Of a stretch of 37,386 nucleotides of DNA, positions 13,961 through 22,362 are shown in pieces (position 1 is the stretch's first letter; the number at the start of each line of letters is the position of its first letter). The stretch spans positions 1 to 37,386 of IMG/VR virus record IMGVR_UViG_3300034196_000044; one strand, written 5' to 3'. Under the pieces are notes generated by a model. It searched no databases, had not been told where the DNA came from, and worked only from the letters and a program-made list of their open reading frames with translations. This DNA is from a virus. Made by a program: the position numbers and the translations under genes.

Positions 13961-14029
13961 ACGCATAAGCGCAAAAACGCAAAACCGCAAAGGACTAAAA
14001 ACGTCTTTGCGCTTTTGCGTTTTTCCGTT
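13961..14029. repeat. Repeat cluster D with a 20-bp inverted repeat
   Basis: It contains the exact 12-mer GCGCAAAAACGC (13969-13980). Arms at 13973-13992 and 14005-14024 pair with one mismatch over 20 bp around a 12-bp spacer. It stops 15 bp before the small terminase start. It is the only one of the four clusters with a long inverted repeat. Confidence 0.68.
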
Positions 14030-14044
14030 TTGGTCCTTTCTCCC

Positions 14045-14632
14045 ATGGGCAAGATCATCAGCAAAAAAGAGCTGGCCGATCTGATCGGAAAGTCTGAGCG
14101 CTGGATCACCAACCTGATCGACGACGGCCTGCCTGTGGCCGGCGGCGGAGGGAAGGGCGTCGCGCTACAGATCGACAGCCAGGCGGCGATTGAGTGGCTG
14201 ATCGCCCAGGCGCTCCGCAAGGAAATCGGCGATGAGGATGACGAAGACGGCGGCGCCGGTTCGGCCTCGTCTGAGGATCGGATGCTCAAGCGTGCCCGCC
14301 GGGAAAAGTTGCAGATCGAAATCGACTACGCCCGGGGCCGCCTTGTGCCGGTCAATGCCGTGGTGTTCTTCCACACCACCATAGCGGCGGTGTTCGCCAC
14401 GCAGCTCGATTCGGTGGCGAGCCGGTTGGCCAGTGACTTAGCGGTGATCGATGAGCCTGCCAAAATCCGAGCTCGACTATTTGAAGAAATGCGGCGCATT
14501 CGAGCCGCTACTTCCGACCGACTTGAACAAAGGTCACTTGAGCTCGTTGCTCAAGTTGGCCAGCTCCGTATCGACGGCGGCGACGATGGTGAAAGCCCCG
14601 CCGCCGAGGACGGCGGACGAGTGGGCGCGTGA
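14045..14632 (+). CDS. Small terminase subunit (Nu1-like)
   Basis: This 195-aa DNA-recognition subunit of the packaging motor begins MGKIISKKELADLIGKSERWITNLIDDGLP, a winged-helix HTH like lambda Nu1 and its relatives. The middle is an acidic linker (DEDDEDGG) and the C-terminal part is helical for oligomerisation and contact with the large subunit. The ATG at 14045 has only a poor ribosome binding site (CCTTTCTCCC upstream), which is odd; the upstream in-frame start at 14015 would be inside the repeat cluster. It overlaps the large subunit gene by 47 bases or more. Confidence 0.88.
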   Translation: MGKIISKKELADLIGKSERWITNLIDDGLPVAGGGGKGVALQIDSQAAIEWLIAQALRKEIGDEDDEDGGAGSASSEDRMLKRARREKLQIEIDYARGRLVPVNAVVFFHTTIAAVFATQLDSVASRLASDLAVIDEPAKIRARLFEEMRRIRAATSDRLEQRSLELVAQVGQLRIDGGDDGESPAAEDGGRVGA

Positions 14633-16538
14633 CAACCGGGTGATGCCGCCATCGGCGCCGATCCCTGGCCCGTTCAATCCTGACACGAACCCGTACATGC
14701 GCCCGGTGGCCTGGGCCTTCGCGCAGCCCTGCTTTAGCCGCGTCACCTTTGTGATGGGAACGCAGATGGGCAAGTCGGTCACGATGGAAAACATCTGTGG
14801 CCACCGGCTCGACGAGGACCCCACGCCGATCATGTACGTGGCGCCTACAGCGCCGCTGCTGAAAAGCACGGTCGTTCCCAAGTTTATGGACATGATCAAC
14901 GGCGCGGCCTCGTTGCTGAAAAAGCTCGATGTTGGCCGGTCGACGACGTTCGTGAAGTGGCTCGCCGGAACCAAGCTGCGCTTTGCCTGGGCGGGCTCGC
15001 CTACTGAGCTGGCTGCTGACTCCGCCGGGTTGATCCTCGTTGATGAAGTTGACCGTATCGTCAACACCAGCGAGGGCGACACAACCGAGATCATCGAAGC
15101 CCGGGGCGACGCCTACGTCGATTCGAAGGTCGGCTACACCGCGACGCCAACCGCCGGCAAGGTCACCAAGCGACCACATGAGGGCACCGGCCTGTGGCAC
15201 TGGCAGAAGGGCAAGGCTACTGCAATTCGGTCGAAGGTCTGGCAGTTGTGGCAGTCCGGAACGCGCCATGAATGGGCGGTCCCGTGCCCTGAGTGCGGGA
15301 AGTACTTCATTCCGTGGAGTGACCTTCTGTGGTGGCCCGGCAAGGGTTCTGCGGAGGAATGCACGCCGGACGAGGCCGAACAGCACGCCCGACTTGTCTG
15401 CCCTAACACGGGCTGCATGATCGAGGACAAGTGGCGCCCCTGGATGAATGCCCGGGGTATTGCAGTGGCCCCCGGCGAGTCAGTCAGTAAAAAGGGCCAG
15501 ATTGTAGGCATCGCCGAGACTGCGGGCTTTACGCATTACTCGATCTGGATCTCGGGCATGTGCAGCTTCGCGGCTAAAAAGTCGTATGGCTTCCTCGCCA
15601 AAAAGCTGCTGGGTGCCCAAATCTCGGGCGATCCGGCCACATTGCAAGGCGTACTAAACACCGGCTTCGGGGAGTGCTACGCCGAGGCGGGCGACGCGCC
15701 GAGCTGGGAGGAGATCAAGGGCATGCGTTACGGCTATGCAGAGGGCGAGATCCTGCTCGCGCCTCGCAAGATGTATTGCACGATCGACGTGCAGAAAAAC
15801 CGCCTCGTTTATGTCATTCGCGCGTGGTACGCCGGGCTCGCTTCGGCACTGGTGGAGCATGGCGAGTTATGGGGCGATACCGATCAGGATGAAGTGTGGG
15901 ATAGCCTGGGCGAGCTGATAGACACGGAATACGGCGGCTACACGATCGACCAAACGGGTATCGATATCGGTTACCGGGACGATCAGGTTTACCGCTTTAT
16001 CAACGAGCACAAGGGTAAGGCGGTCGCGTTGCGCGGTCGTGACCGCTTGGAAAAGCCTTTCAAAAAGGAGCTCGTTGAGGTCAGCAAACAGGGCAAGGTT
16101 CGCAAGCGCGGGGATGCCCGTTGGGCATTCGACTCGCCGTTGGCCAAGCGCTGGGTTCATAGCCGATTTGGCCGGCCAGATACTCGGCCAGGTTGGTGGA
16201 TCGTTCACCAGCAAGTGACCGACGACTACTGCAAGCAGTTGGTAGGCGAGGAGTGGCGGGAGGCCGAGGGACGTTTCGCCCAGGTCGGAGAAAACCACTA
16301 CCTCGACTGTGAGGCGATGCAGTACGTCATGGCTCTGCGCGATCGGTTGCAGCGGCTCAAGGCGGGGGCTTTGACGCTGGCACAGCTCAAGGTTGCGATC
16401 AAGGGAGAGCCTGACGCAAATCCTGTAGATCCTGTCGCCGTGCCGGCGCCCTCGGTTTCTGAGGCGCCTGTGGCCGATGTGCAACCCGCACCGGCTCCGC
16501 CGGCCAAGCGCCCGCGATTCAAAGTCAACAAGAGGTAG
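14586..16538 (+). CDS. Large terminase subunit (lambda GpA family)
   Basis: This 650-aa packaging ATPase and nuclease belongs to the GpA family (lambda gpA 641 aa). The P-loop GTQMGKS is at about residues 58-64, the Walker B LILVDE at about 149-154, then a Cys cluster CPECGKYFIPW and the nuclease domain, whose first acidic strand is MYCTIDVQKN. A Pro/Ala-rich tail ends in KRPRFKVNKR. I chose ATG 14586 (MVKAPPPRTADEWARDN), which starts at the family's usual N-terminus. The frame is open back to an ATG at 14451, giving 695 aa and a 182-base overlap with the small subunit gene; I cannot exclude it. Confidence 0.94.
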   Translation: MVKAPPPRTADEWARDNRVMPPSAPIPGPFNPDTNPYMRPVAWAFAQPCFSRVTFVMGTQMGKSVTMENICGHRLDEDPTPIMYVAPTAPLLKSTVVPKFMDMINGAASLLKKLDVGRSTTFVKWLAGTKLRFAWAGSPTELAADSAGLILVDEVDRIVNTSEGDTTEIIEARGDAYVDSKVGYTATPTAGKVTKRPHEGTGLWHWQKGKATAIRSKVWQLWQSGTRHEWAVPCPECGKYFIPWSDLLWWPGKGSAEECTPDEAEQHARLVCPNTGCMIEDKWRPWMNARGIAVAPGESVSKKGQIVGIAETAGFTHYSIWISGMCSFAAKKSYGFLAKKLLGAQISGDPATLQGVLNTGFGECYAEAGDAPSWEEIKGMRYGYAEGEILLAPRKMYCTIDVQKNRLVYVIRAWYAGLASALVEHGELWGDTDQDEVWDSLGELIDTEYGGYTIDQTGIDIGYRDDQVYRFINEHKGKAVALRGRDRLEKPFKKELVEVSKQGKVRKRGDARWAFDSPLAKRWVHSRFGRPDTRPGWWIVHQQVTDDYCKQLVGEEWREAEGRFAQVGENHYLDCEAMQYVMALRDRLQRLKAGALTLAQLKVAIKGEPDANPVDPVAVPAPSVSEAPVADVQPAPAPPAKRPRFKVNKR

Positions 16539-16545
16539 CCCTCAA

Positions 16546-17058
16546 GTGGAACCAAAAACGCTAAACGCTGGCGACTCTGTTGCCTGGGCGCGGGATGCGG
16601 CTGCCTATCCGTCGTCTGCCGGCTGGGAGCTCAGTTACGCATTCCGGGGGCCTGGGCAGTTCGACGTAAAAGCCTCTCCCGGCTCGCCTTATCAGGTCGA
16701 GCTTCCGGCCTCGGTGACGGCGGAGTACCCGGCAGGGCTCTACCGCTGGGCCTGTTACGTGACGCGCGGCGACGAGCGCAAAACCTTGGGGTTCGGCGAA
16801 ACAACGGTTGTTGCGAACTGGCAGGGGCTTGCCGGTGCGGATGTTCGCAGCCATGCCCGGCGAATGCTCGATCTCGTTGAGGCGGCCCTCGAGAAGCGAA
16901 TCCCGAAGGATCAGCAGAGCTACGAAATCGACGGCATGCGGCTTGATCGGATTCCGATCGAGCGGCTTGAGGCCTTGCGTGTGCGTTACGCACGGGAGGC
17001 CCGTGCCGAGCAACGCCCGGGCTCTCCGTTCGGGAGGGTCGTTAAAACGAGGATGTAA
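16546..17058 (+). CDS. Head-tail connector with gpW-like C-terminal domain
   Basis: This 170-aa protein lies between terminase and portal, where lambda has gpW (68 aa). The last 65 residues (VRSHARRMLDLVEAALEKRI, then SYEIDGMRLDRI and ERLEALRVRYAREA) match the gpW pattern of two helices around a beta hairpin. The first 100 residues form a separate beta-rich domain (SYAFRGPGQFDV, YQVELPASVTAEYPAGLYRW), perhaps Ig-like. It therefore looks like a gpW with an added N-terminal domain. The start is GTG 16546, after GAGG; no ATG is well placed. Confidence 0.78.
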   Translation: MEPKTLNAGDSVAWARDAAAYPSSAGWELSYAFRGPGQFDVKASPGSPYQVELPASVTAEYPAGLYRWACYVTRGDERKTLGFGETTVVANWQGLAGADVRSHARRMLDLVEAALEKRIPKDQQSYEIDGMRLDRIPIERLEALRVRYAREARAEQRPGSPFGRVVKTRM

Positions 17059-17061
17059 GGC

Positions 17062-18552
17062 ATGCGCCTATTCAGACGCGCCGCCCGGGCGCCTGCGCCT
17101 GAGCGTGCAGAACCAACGCTGCCCGACGATCCGGGCAGGGCCGCGCAAGTCAGCGCGGCCCGTAACTTCCAGATGGCCAGAAATTCACGGCTGACTCAAA
17201 GCTGGTCGCGGCGCCTGTCGACGGCTGATGCTAATCAGTTGGTTTATGCGGATCACGCGACGCTGACCGCCCGGGCGCGCGAGCAGTCGATAAACAACGG
17301 CTACGCAAAGCGGTTTTACCGGCTGCTAAAGCAAAACGTCATTGGTCCCTTCGGGATCGGGCTCATGTCGAAGGCGGTAGACGCCGCCGGCGAGCCCGAT
17401 CGGGAAACGCGGAAAAAGATCGAGGCCGAGTATTGGGAGTGGTGCCAGCGGGGAAACTGCGACGTTACGCGCAGTTACTCGTTTACCACGTTCCAAAACC
17501 TGTGGGTCGAGACTCTCGCCCGTGATGGTGAGGTGCTGGTCAGGATCGTTAAGGGGTTTGGAAACAAACACCGCTTTGCCGTGCAGATCCTCGAGGCCGA
17601 TCGCCTTGACGTGAATCTGAATGAGCTGCTGAGCAACGGCAACCGGATTCGGATGGGGGTCGAGCGTGATGAGTGGGAGGCGCCTGTCGCCTACTGGCTG
17701 TTGCGTGACCACCCTGGCGATGTGTTTCGCGGGCCGCCCGAGGAGAAATATCAGCGCATTCCTGTCGAGGAGCTCCGTCACACATTCGACCCGTGGCGGC
17801 CGCACCAGTCGCGCGGCTTTACGTGGACGCATGCCTCGGCCCTCGAGCTGCATCACCTCGGCGAATACCGAAACTCTGAAATGGTTGCGGCGGAGCAGGG
17901 CGCCAAGATCACCGGCGTCTATGAGCAGAACGCGGAGTTTATTGATCCGCCGTCTGATGACGAGGCCGACGCCGAGATCGAGGAGGTGGTCGAGGCGGGT
18001 ACCAACAAGCTTTTGCCCTATGGCGTGACTTGGAAGGCCTTCAACAACAACCACCCGTCGACGAACTTCGCGCCTTTCACCAAGGCGGGCTTGCGCGGTA
18101 TCGCTGCGGGCCTGGGGCCTGGCTACAACAAGCTCGCGCAGGATCTCGAGGGCGTGAACTTCTCCGCGCTGCGCGCCGGCGAGCTGGACGAGCGCGACTT
18201 CTACAAGGTCACGCAGCAATTCGTCATTAGCGAGCTGATGAATTTTGTCGGCCAAGCATGGCTAGAAATGGCGCTGCTCTCGGGCCGCCTGAAGCTGTCG
18301 CCGCGCGACTTCGATCTCTACAAGGAAATCGAGTGGGCTCCGCGTGGCTGGGATTGGGTGGACCCGAGCAAAGACTCCAAATCGGCCACCGAGTCGATCG
18401 GCAATCGCACGAAAACGCGAAGTGAGTACATCCGCCAAAGCGGTCGTGATCCCGATGAAGTATTCGCGGAAATGGCCCGGGAGGAGGAGCACTTGCGCTC
18501 GCTGAACCTGCTCGGTGCTGCGGCGCCGGCTCCAAACACCGAGGAAAAATAA
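17062..18552 (+). CDS. Portal protein (lambda gpB family)
   Basis: This 496-aa dodecameric portal at the capsid vertex belongs to the lambda gpB family (533 aa). Family features are the N-terminal ADANQLVYADHATLTARARE and NNGYAKRFYRLLKQNVIG segments, the LEADRLDVN motif, HTFDPWRPHQSRGF and the C-terminal DLYKEIEWAPRGWDWVDP stretch. It starts 3 bases after the previous gene and its stop overlaps the next start by 1 base. It is followed by the protease-capsid fusion in the usual head operon order. Confidence 0.94.
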   Translation: MRLFRRAARAPAPERAEPTLPDDPGRAAQVSAARNFQMARNSRLTQSWSRRLSTADANQLVYADHATLTARAREQSINNGYAKRFYRLLKQNVIGPFGIGLMSKAVDAAGEPDRETRKKIEAEYWEWCQRGNCDVTRSYSFTTFQNLWVETLARDGEVLVRIVKGFGNKHRFAVQILEADRLDVNLNELLSNGNRIRMGVERDEWEAPVAYWLLRDHPGDVFRGPPEEKYQRIPVEELRHTFDPWRPHQSRGFTWTHASALELHHLGEYRNSEMVAAEQGAKITGVYEQNAEFIDPPSDDEADAEIEEVVEAGTNKLLPYGVTWKAFNNNHPSTNFAPFTKAGLRGIAAGLGPGYNKLAQDLEGVNFSALRAGELDERDFYKVTQQFVISELMNFVGQAWLEMALLSGRLKLSPRDFDLYKEIEWAPRGWDWVDPSKDSKSATESIGNRTKTRSEYIRQSGRDPDEVFAEMAREEEHLRSLNLLGAAAPAPNTEEK

Positions 18553-20408
18553 TGCCAAAGCCGAAAAATCCGGAGACCGACGCGTCGCCGGAGATTTTGT
18601 TGCGCCAGTTGGAAGGTAAGCCCCTGCATCGCTCGATGCTGGTCGACCTGTCCACCCTGGACGAAGAGAAGCGCACCGTTGAGGTAGCCGTCTCGAGCGA
18701 GTTCCCCGTCCGCCGTTGGTTCGGCATGGAGATCCTCGATCACTCGTCTGCCTCGGTGAACCTGGCTCGGCTCAAGTCCGGCGCGCCGTTCCTCGACATG
18801 CACGATCGCTGGACGCAAATCGGCGTGATCGAGGATGCCTGGCTCGATGACGACAAGAAGCTGCGCGCCCGGGTTCGGCTCTCGAAGAATCCCGGCGCCG
18901 AGGAGATCTGGCAGGACATCAAAGACGGTATTCGCCAGAACATTTCGGTGGGCTATGACCCTATCGAAATGGTCCTCGAGCGCACTGAGGGCGATGTCAA
19001 GTACTACCGCGTCACGCGCTGGGAGCCCTACGAGGTTTCGAGCGTTTCTATCCCGGCTGACCCGACCGTCGGTGTAGGCCGCTCCCTTCCTGAAATTGAA
19101 AAACCGGACACACCCGTTCGAGGAAATCTGATGCCTCCTGAAAACATTGCTGTACCCGACGCGGCCTCGATCGAAGCCGCTGCAAACCAACGTGCAACCG
19201 ACATCCTGACGCTGTGCGGGCGTCACGGCATGCAAGAACAAGCGCTGCCATGGCTGAATGAGGGCCTGAGCGTTGAGGCGGTTCGCGCCAAGATTCTCGA
19301 CGGCATGAACCCAGTGGTTACCGCGCCGGCGCCTCAGGGCCGTGCGAAGGGCGATCTGCCGCAATTCAAGATCGACGTGTCTGCCCGTGGCATGGGCCTG
19401 AACAACGAGGAAGTGAATCGCTACTCGTTGATTCGTGCCCTGAACGCTGCGGCCACTGGTGACTGGAAAGACGCCGGCTTCGAGCGTGAGGTGTCGATCG
19501 CAATCGGCGATGCCATGGGCAAGGAAGCGCGCGGCATCTATGTGCCGCACGATCTGTTGGCCGCGCGTGGCATGTCCACTGCTGCTGGCAGCGGTAAAGA
19601 GCTGATCTCTACCGACCTGCGTACCGACCTGTTTGTCGACATGCTGCGCAACAAGGCGGTGATGATCGCGCTCGGGGCCAAGGTGCTCTCCGGCCTGCAA
19701 GGCGATGTAGACATCCCGAAAAAGGTCGGCGGTGCGAACTTCTCGTGGATCGCTGAAAACGCGAACGTGCCGTTGTCGAGCATGGACCTGACCACCCTCG
19801 GCCTGAAACCGAAGACGATCGCCGGTGCTATCCCGGTATCGCGCAAGCTGCGCAAACAGTCCTCGATGAGCGTCGAAAACCTGATCGTTCAAGACCTGAT
19901 CAACGGCATTGCCGTTGCGCTCGATCTGGCAATGCTGATCGGCACCGGCCAGGACTCGCAACCGCTGGGCCTGCTCAATCAGCCCGGCGTGCCTGGCCTC
20001 GAGTACCTGGCGAGCGGTATCAAGTTCGGCGATCTGGTGGACATGGAAACCAAGGTGGCCACCTTCAACGCTGATGTAAGCGCCATGAAGTACCTGACCA
20101 GCGTTGTGCAGCGTGGCTACGCCAAAAAGACCAAGGAAGATCCGGACGGCTCCGACAGCACCAAGATCTGGCGCGATAACCAGATCAACGGTTACGGCGC
20201 TATGGCCTCGAACCAAGTGCCGGCGGATACCTGGGTGCATGGTGACTGGTCGCAAGCAATGATCGCGATGTGGGGCGCGCTGGATCTCAAGCCTGACCCT
20301 TACGCGCTGGCTGGCAGCGATGGCCTGATCGTGCGCGTGTTCCAAGACTGCGACGCCGGTTTCCGCAACCTGTCGTCGTTCTGTGTGAGCAAGAAAAAGC
20401 CCGCGTAA
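18552..20408 (+). CDS. Prohead protease-major capsid fusion protein
   Basis: This 618-aa protein joins a U35-type prohead protease to a HK97-fold major capsid protein. The protease catalytic residues are visible: His84 in FLDMHDRW, Ser132 in NISVGYD and Glu161 in YEVSSVSIPADP. Residues about 180-310 form a linker and scaffold (delta-like) segment. The capsid part begins near residue 330 and continues to the end, with the typical LISTDLRTDLFVDML, GGANFSWIAENANVP and FQDCDAGFRN stretches. Separate genes are usual in HK97; fused versions exist in other proteobacterial phages. An internal start may also yield free capsid protein. Mature capsid would be released by self-cleavage. Confidence 0.93.
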   Translation: MPKPKNPETDASPEILLRQLEGKPLHRSMLVDLSTLDEEKRTVEVAVSSEFPVRRWFGMEILDHSSASVNLARLKSGAPFLDMHDRWTQIGVIEDAWLDDDKKLRARVRLSKNPGAEEIWQDIKDGIRQNISVGYDPIEMVLERTEGDVKYYRVTRWEPYEVSSVSIPADPTVGVGRSLPEIEKPDTPVRGNLMPPENIAVPDAASIEAAANQRATDILTLCGRHGMQEQALPWLNEGLSVEAVRAKILDGMNPVVTAPAPQGRAKGDLPQFKIDVSARGMGLNNEEVNRYSLIRALNAAATGDWKDAGFEREVSIAIGDAMGKEARGIYVPHDLLAARGMSTAAGSGKELISTDLRTDLFVDMLRNKAVMIALGAKVLSGLQGDVDIPKKVGGANFSWIAENANVPLSSMDLTTLGLKPKTIAGAIPVSRKLRKQSSMSVENLIVQDLINGIAVALDLAMLIGTGQDSQPLGLLNQPGVPGLEYLASGIKFGDLVDMETKVATFNADVSAMKYLTSVVQRGYAKKTKEDPDGSDSTKIWRDNQINGYGAMASNQVPADTWVHGDWSQAMIAMWGALDLKPDPYALAGSDGLIVRVFQDCDAGFRNLSSFCVSKKKPA

Positions 20409-20429
20409 GCAGGCCCTGGCGCACTGGGA

Positions 20430-20448
20430 GGGGGCTACGCCCCCTTTT
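20430..20448 (+). terminator. Intrinsic terminator after the capsid gene
   Basis: The stem GGGGGC (20430-20435) pairs with GCCCCC (20439-20444) over a TAC loop and is followed by TTTTC. It is moderate, so it may attenuate rather than stop transcription between the capsid gene and the connector genes. Confidence 0.65.
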
Positions 20449-20471
20449 CATTCTGATTATGGAGTCCGTTC

Positions 20472-20957
20472 ATGGATCTCGTATTGAGCTATCTGGTCAT
20501 CGTCCTGAGTGAGATTTGGCACAAGGGCACGCTGCTCAAAGTAGGAACGCCGCTGGAAGTGACGCGCGCAGAGCGTTCGGCAATGTTGCCGGCAACGGCT
20601 CGCGATGCGACCGACGAAGAAATCGCGAAGTATCGCGGCGGCGCCGCGCAAGGGGGTATCGATGCGTCTTCTGCATTGTCTGCGGTGCAAACCGAACTCG
20701 CCTCGCTGGAGGAGCAAAGTAAGACGCTCGAGGGTGAAGTCCTCGCGCTGGGCTTGACCAAGGGCCGGTTGGCCGAGGAAGTAGGTCAATTGCAGGGCTC
20801 CAAGCAGGAGCTGACGGGCGAGCTCGAGGCCCTGGAACAAAGCAAGGAAGAGCTGGCCAGCGAGCTCGAGGCCCTGGAACAAGGCAAGGCCAAGCTGGTC
20901 GAGGAAGTGGCCGAGCTGGAAAAGGCGAAAAAGGCTGCCGCTAAGGCGGCGAAATGA
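20472..20957 (+). CDS. Head-associated coiled-coil protein with internal repeat
   Basis: This 161-aa protein has a short N-terminal domain (residues 1-50, VIVLSEIWHKGTLLKVG...) like small head proteins that follow capsid genes, then an uninterrupted heptad coiled coil from about 65 to 155 rich in Leu, Glu and Lys. A 14-residue unit, ELEALEQ(S/G)K(E/A)(E/K)L, occurs twice in tandem, matching a 42-bp DNA repeat (20820 and 20862). It ends in an Ala/Lys tail. It may be a decoration or assembly factor. It overlaps the next gene by 4 bases. Confidence 0.8.
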   Translation: MDLVLSYLVIVLSEIWHKGTLLKVGTPLEVTRAERSAMLPATARDATDEEIAKYRGGAAQGGIDASSALSAVQTELASLEEQSKTLEGEVLALGLTKGRLAEEVGQLQGSKQELTGELEALEQSKEELASELEALEQGKAKLVEEVAELEKAKKAAAKAAK

Positions 20958-21343
20958 TCGGAGACGATGACTTCGATAGCTTTTTCGACCCTGACGAATT
21001 CGGTTGCACCGTTGACCTGATCGAGCCTGGCCAGGCGCCTCGCTCGGTCAACGGCATGTGGGGTGCGCCGGTGGCCAGCGGTCGTATTCAGCGCGCCGGC
21101 ACCGTTAAGACGGCGTCGCAGGTCAAGGCCAGGCCAAATCAGCGGTTTTTGCAGTTGCCAAACGACGAGGTGCCGGCGGATCTGCCCGGCACCAAGTTGG
21201 TGGCGGATGATGCTGAGTATTCGATTGTTGACGACGAGCCTCTCGGCCGGTTGCGCACGCTGCTGACACTGGTGCCATACGGTGACCGCGAGGCCCGTGC
21301 CTCAGACGGAAAATCGCATGGCTGGCTTCCAACTAAATCTTGA
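20954..21343 (+). CDS. Head-tail joining protein (lambda FII-like)
   Basis: This 129-aa protein begins MIGDDDFDSFFDPDEFGCTV, a pattern of lambda gpFII-like attachment proteins, and continues with a small beta-rich core (VNGMWGAPVASG, FLQLPNDEVPADLPGTKL, YSIVDDEPL) ending in LRTLLTLVPYG. It would cap the portal-connector complex where the tail docks. It overlaps the previous gene by 4 bases and the next by 26. Confidence 0.82.
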   Translation: MIGDDDFDSFFDPDEFGCTVDLIEPGQAPRSVNGMWGAPVASGRIQRAGTVKTASQVKARPNQRFLQLPNDEVPADLPGTKLVADDAEYSIVDDEPLGRLRTLLTLVPYGDREARASDGKSHGWLPTKS

Positions 21344-21848
21344 TATGTCGGCGGGCTTCGCGGCGGTGCCCGAGATCCTTAATCGGTTGCGTAAGGATCT
21401 CGACCTCGCTGCGGCTCGGGCGCTGCGCAAAACGGCCAACTGGCTGCGCACGCACAGCACCCGGGAGATCGCCAAAGAGCTGCGGATCACGCAAAGCCCT
21501 TTGCGACATCGGTATGACGTGTTTACCCGGGCGTCAGGAAAGGAGGTGAAAGTTTGGGTCGGCTTAAAGCCGATCGCCGTTCACTACCTGGGCAAGCCCA
21601 AGGAAACGTCGACGGGGGTGTCGGTTGGCCATCGGAACTATGAAGACGCATTTATCGCCAATCCGAAAAACGGTGCATCGATGGTGTGGGTTCGCAAGGG
21701 CCGGGAGCGCCTGCCGATCGAGCTGGTTAGGGAGGATTGGGAGGGGCCAGCGCTGAGCGTGCTCGAGCGTTGGGAAAAGCGTGCGCAAGTGCGGTTCGTT
21801 GAGTTGTTTGAACAGGAGGCGCGCCATGTCCTCGAGAGTGCTCGATAA
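21318..21848 (+). CDS. Tail-completion protein, lambda gpZ-like
   Basis: This 176-aa protein shows the lambda Z pattern: an N-terminal helical part (LRKDLDLAAARALRKTANWLRTHSTREIAKELRI) and a beta-rich C-terminal half with VWVGLKPIAVHYLG and MVWVRKGRERLPIE. GpZ-type proteins sit at the head-proximal end of the tail. ATG 21318 (MAGFQLNLD) is preferred over 21282. It overlaps the genes on both sides by about 25 bases. Confidence 0.83.
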   Translation: MAGFQLNLDMSAGFAAVPEILNRLRKDLDLAAARALRKTANWLRTHSTREIAKELRITQSPLRHRYDVFTRASGKEVKVWVGLKPIAVHYLGKPKETSTGVSVGHRNYEDAFIANPKNGASMVWVRKGRERLPIELVREDWEGPALSVLERWEKRAQVRFVELFEQEARHVLESAR

Positions 21849-22362
21849 GCCGTCTGATCTATTTTTTGCCATTGGTGACGCCATTCTGGCGGCAGATCTT
21901 GGCGTTGACGTGGGGAATTACGACGACTTTTCCGGGGTTGTCGGTGACGCCACGGTGTTGATCGAGATCGAGCGCAACGGCCATGGGCGTCGGGCCAGCG
22001 ATGGCCGCGCGGCTCACGATCTAACGATCTCCCTGCACGGTGTGGTGGCCAGGTGGAGGGCTCACTCCCCACTTGAGGCCGTCAACCTGGCCAGCTTGCT
22101 CAAGGATCTCGCCACGGATAACCGATGGGGCCTGCCAGGTGCTCAGTGTGATATTCCCCGCAACGTCGAGGCCGTGCCGTCGATGTTCTCCACTGGTGAA
22201 TCTGGGTACAACGCCTGGGCCGCCACGTTCACGCAGACGATCTATATCGGGCAGCCGCTGCTCGATGATCCTGTGATCTCCCCGGCTGGGCGAAGTTGGG
22301 AGATCGTTGTCGGTACGGGGTCTGGCTTGCCGGAAGACTTCAAGGAGGTTTTCGATGTTTGA
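21826..22362 (+). CDS. Hypothetical tail protein upstream of gpV
   Basis: This 178-aa protein (MSSRVLDKPSDLFFAIGDA...) is not assigned to a named family with certainty. It has alternating strands and helices and an ISLHGVVARWRAHSPLEAVNLA segment. AGGAGG lies 7 bp before ATG 21826. It lies between the gpZ-like gene and gpV, where related P2-type tails carry a conserved protein of about this size, probably a tail-terminator or completion factor. Confidence 0.78.
   Translation: MSSRVLDKPSDLFFAIGDAILAADLGVDVGNYDDFSGVVGDATVLIEIERNGHGRRASDGRAAHDLTISLHGVVARWRAHSPLEAVNLASLLKDLATDNRWGLPGAQCDIPRNVEAVPSMFSTGESGYNAWAATFTQTIYIGQPLLDDPVISPAGRSWEIVVGTGSGLPEDFKEVFDV

Noticed and set aside
17326-18255. 309-aa minus-strand frame inside the portal gene
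   Set aside because: It is a shadow of the portal gene without a plausible start site or recognised family.
18318-20345. 675-aa open frame on the minus strand opposite portal and capsid genes
   Set aside because: It mirrors the third-codon-position bias of the GC-rich capsid gene. The translation is rich in His, Arg and Val without domains, and the plus-strand products are clearly real.
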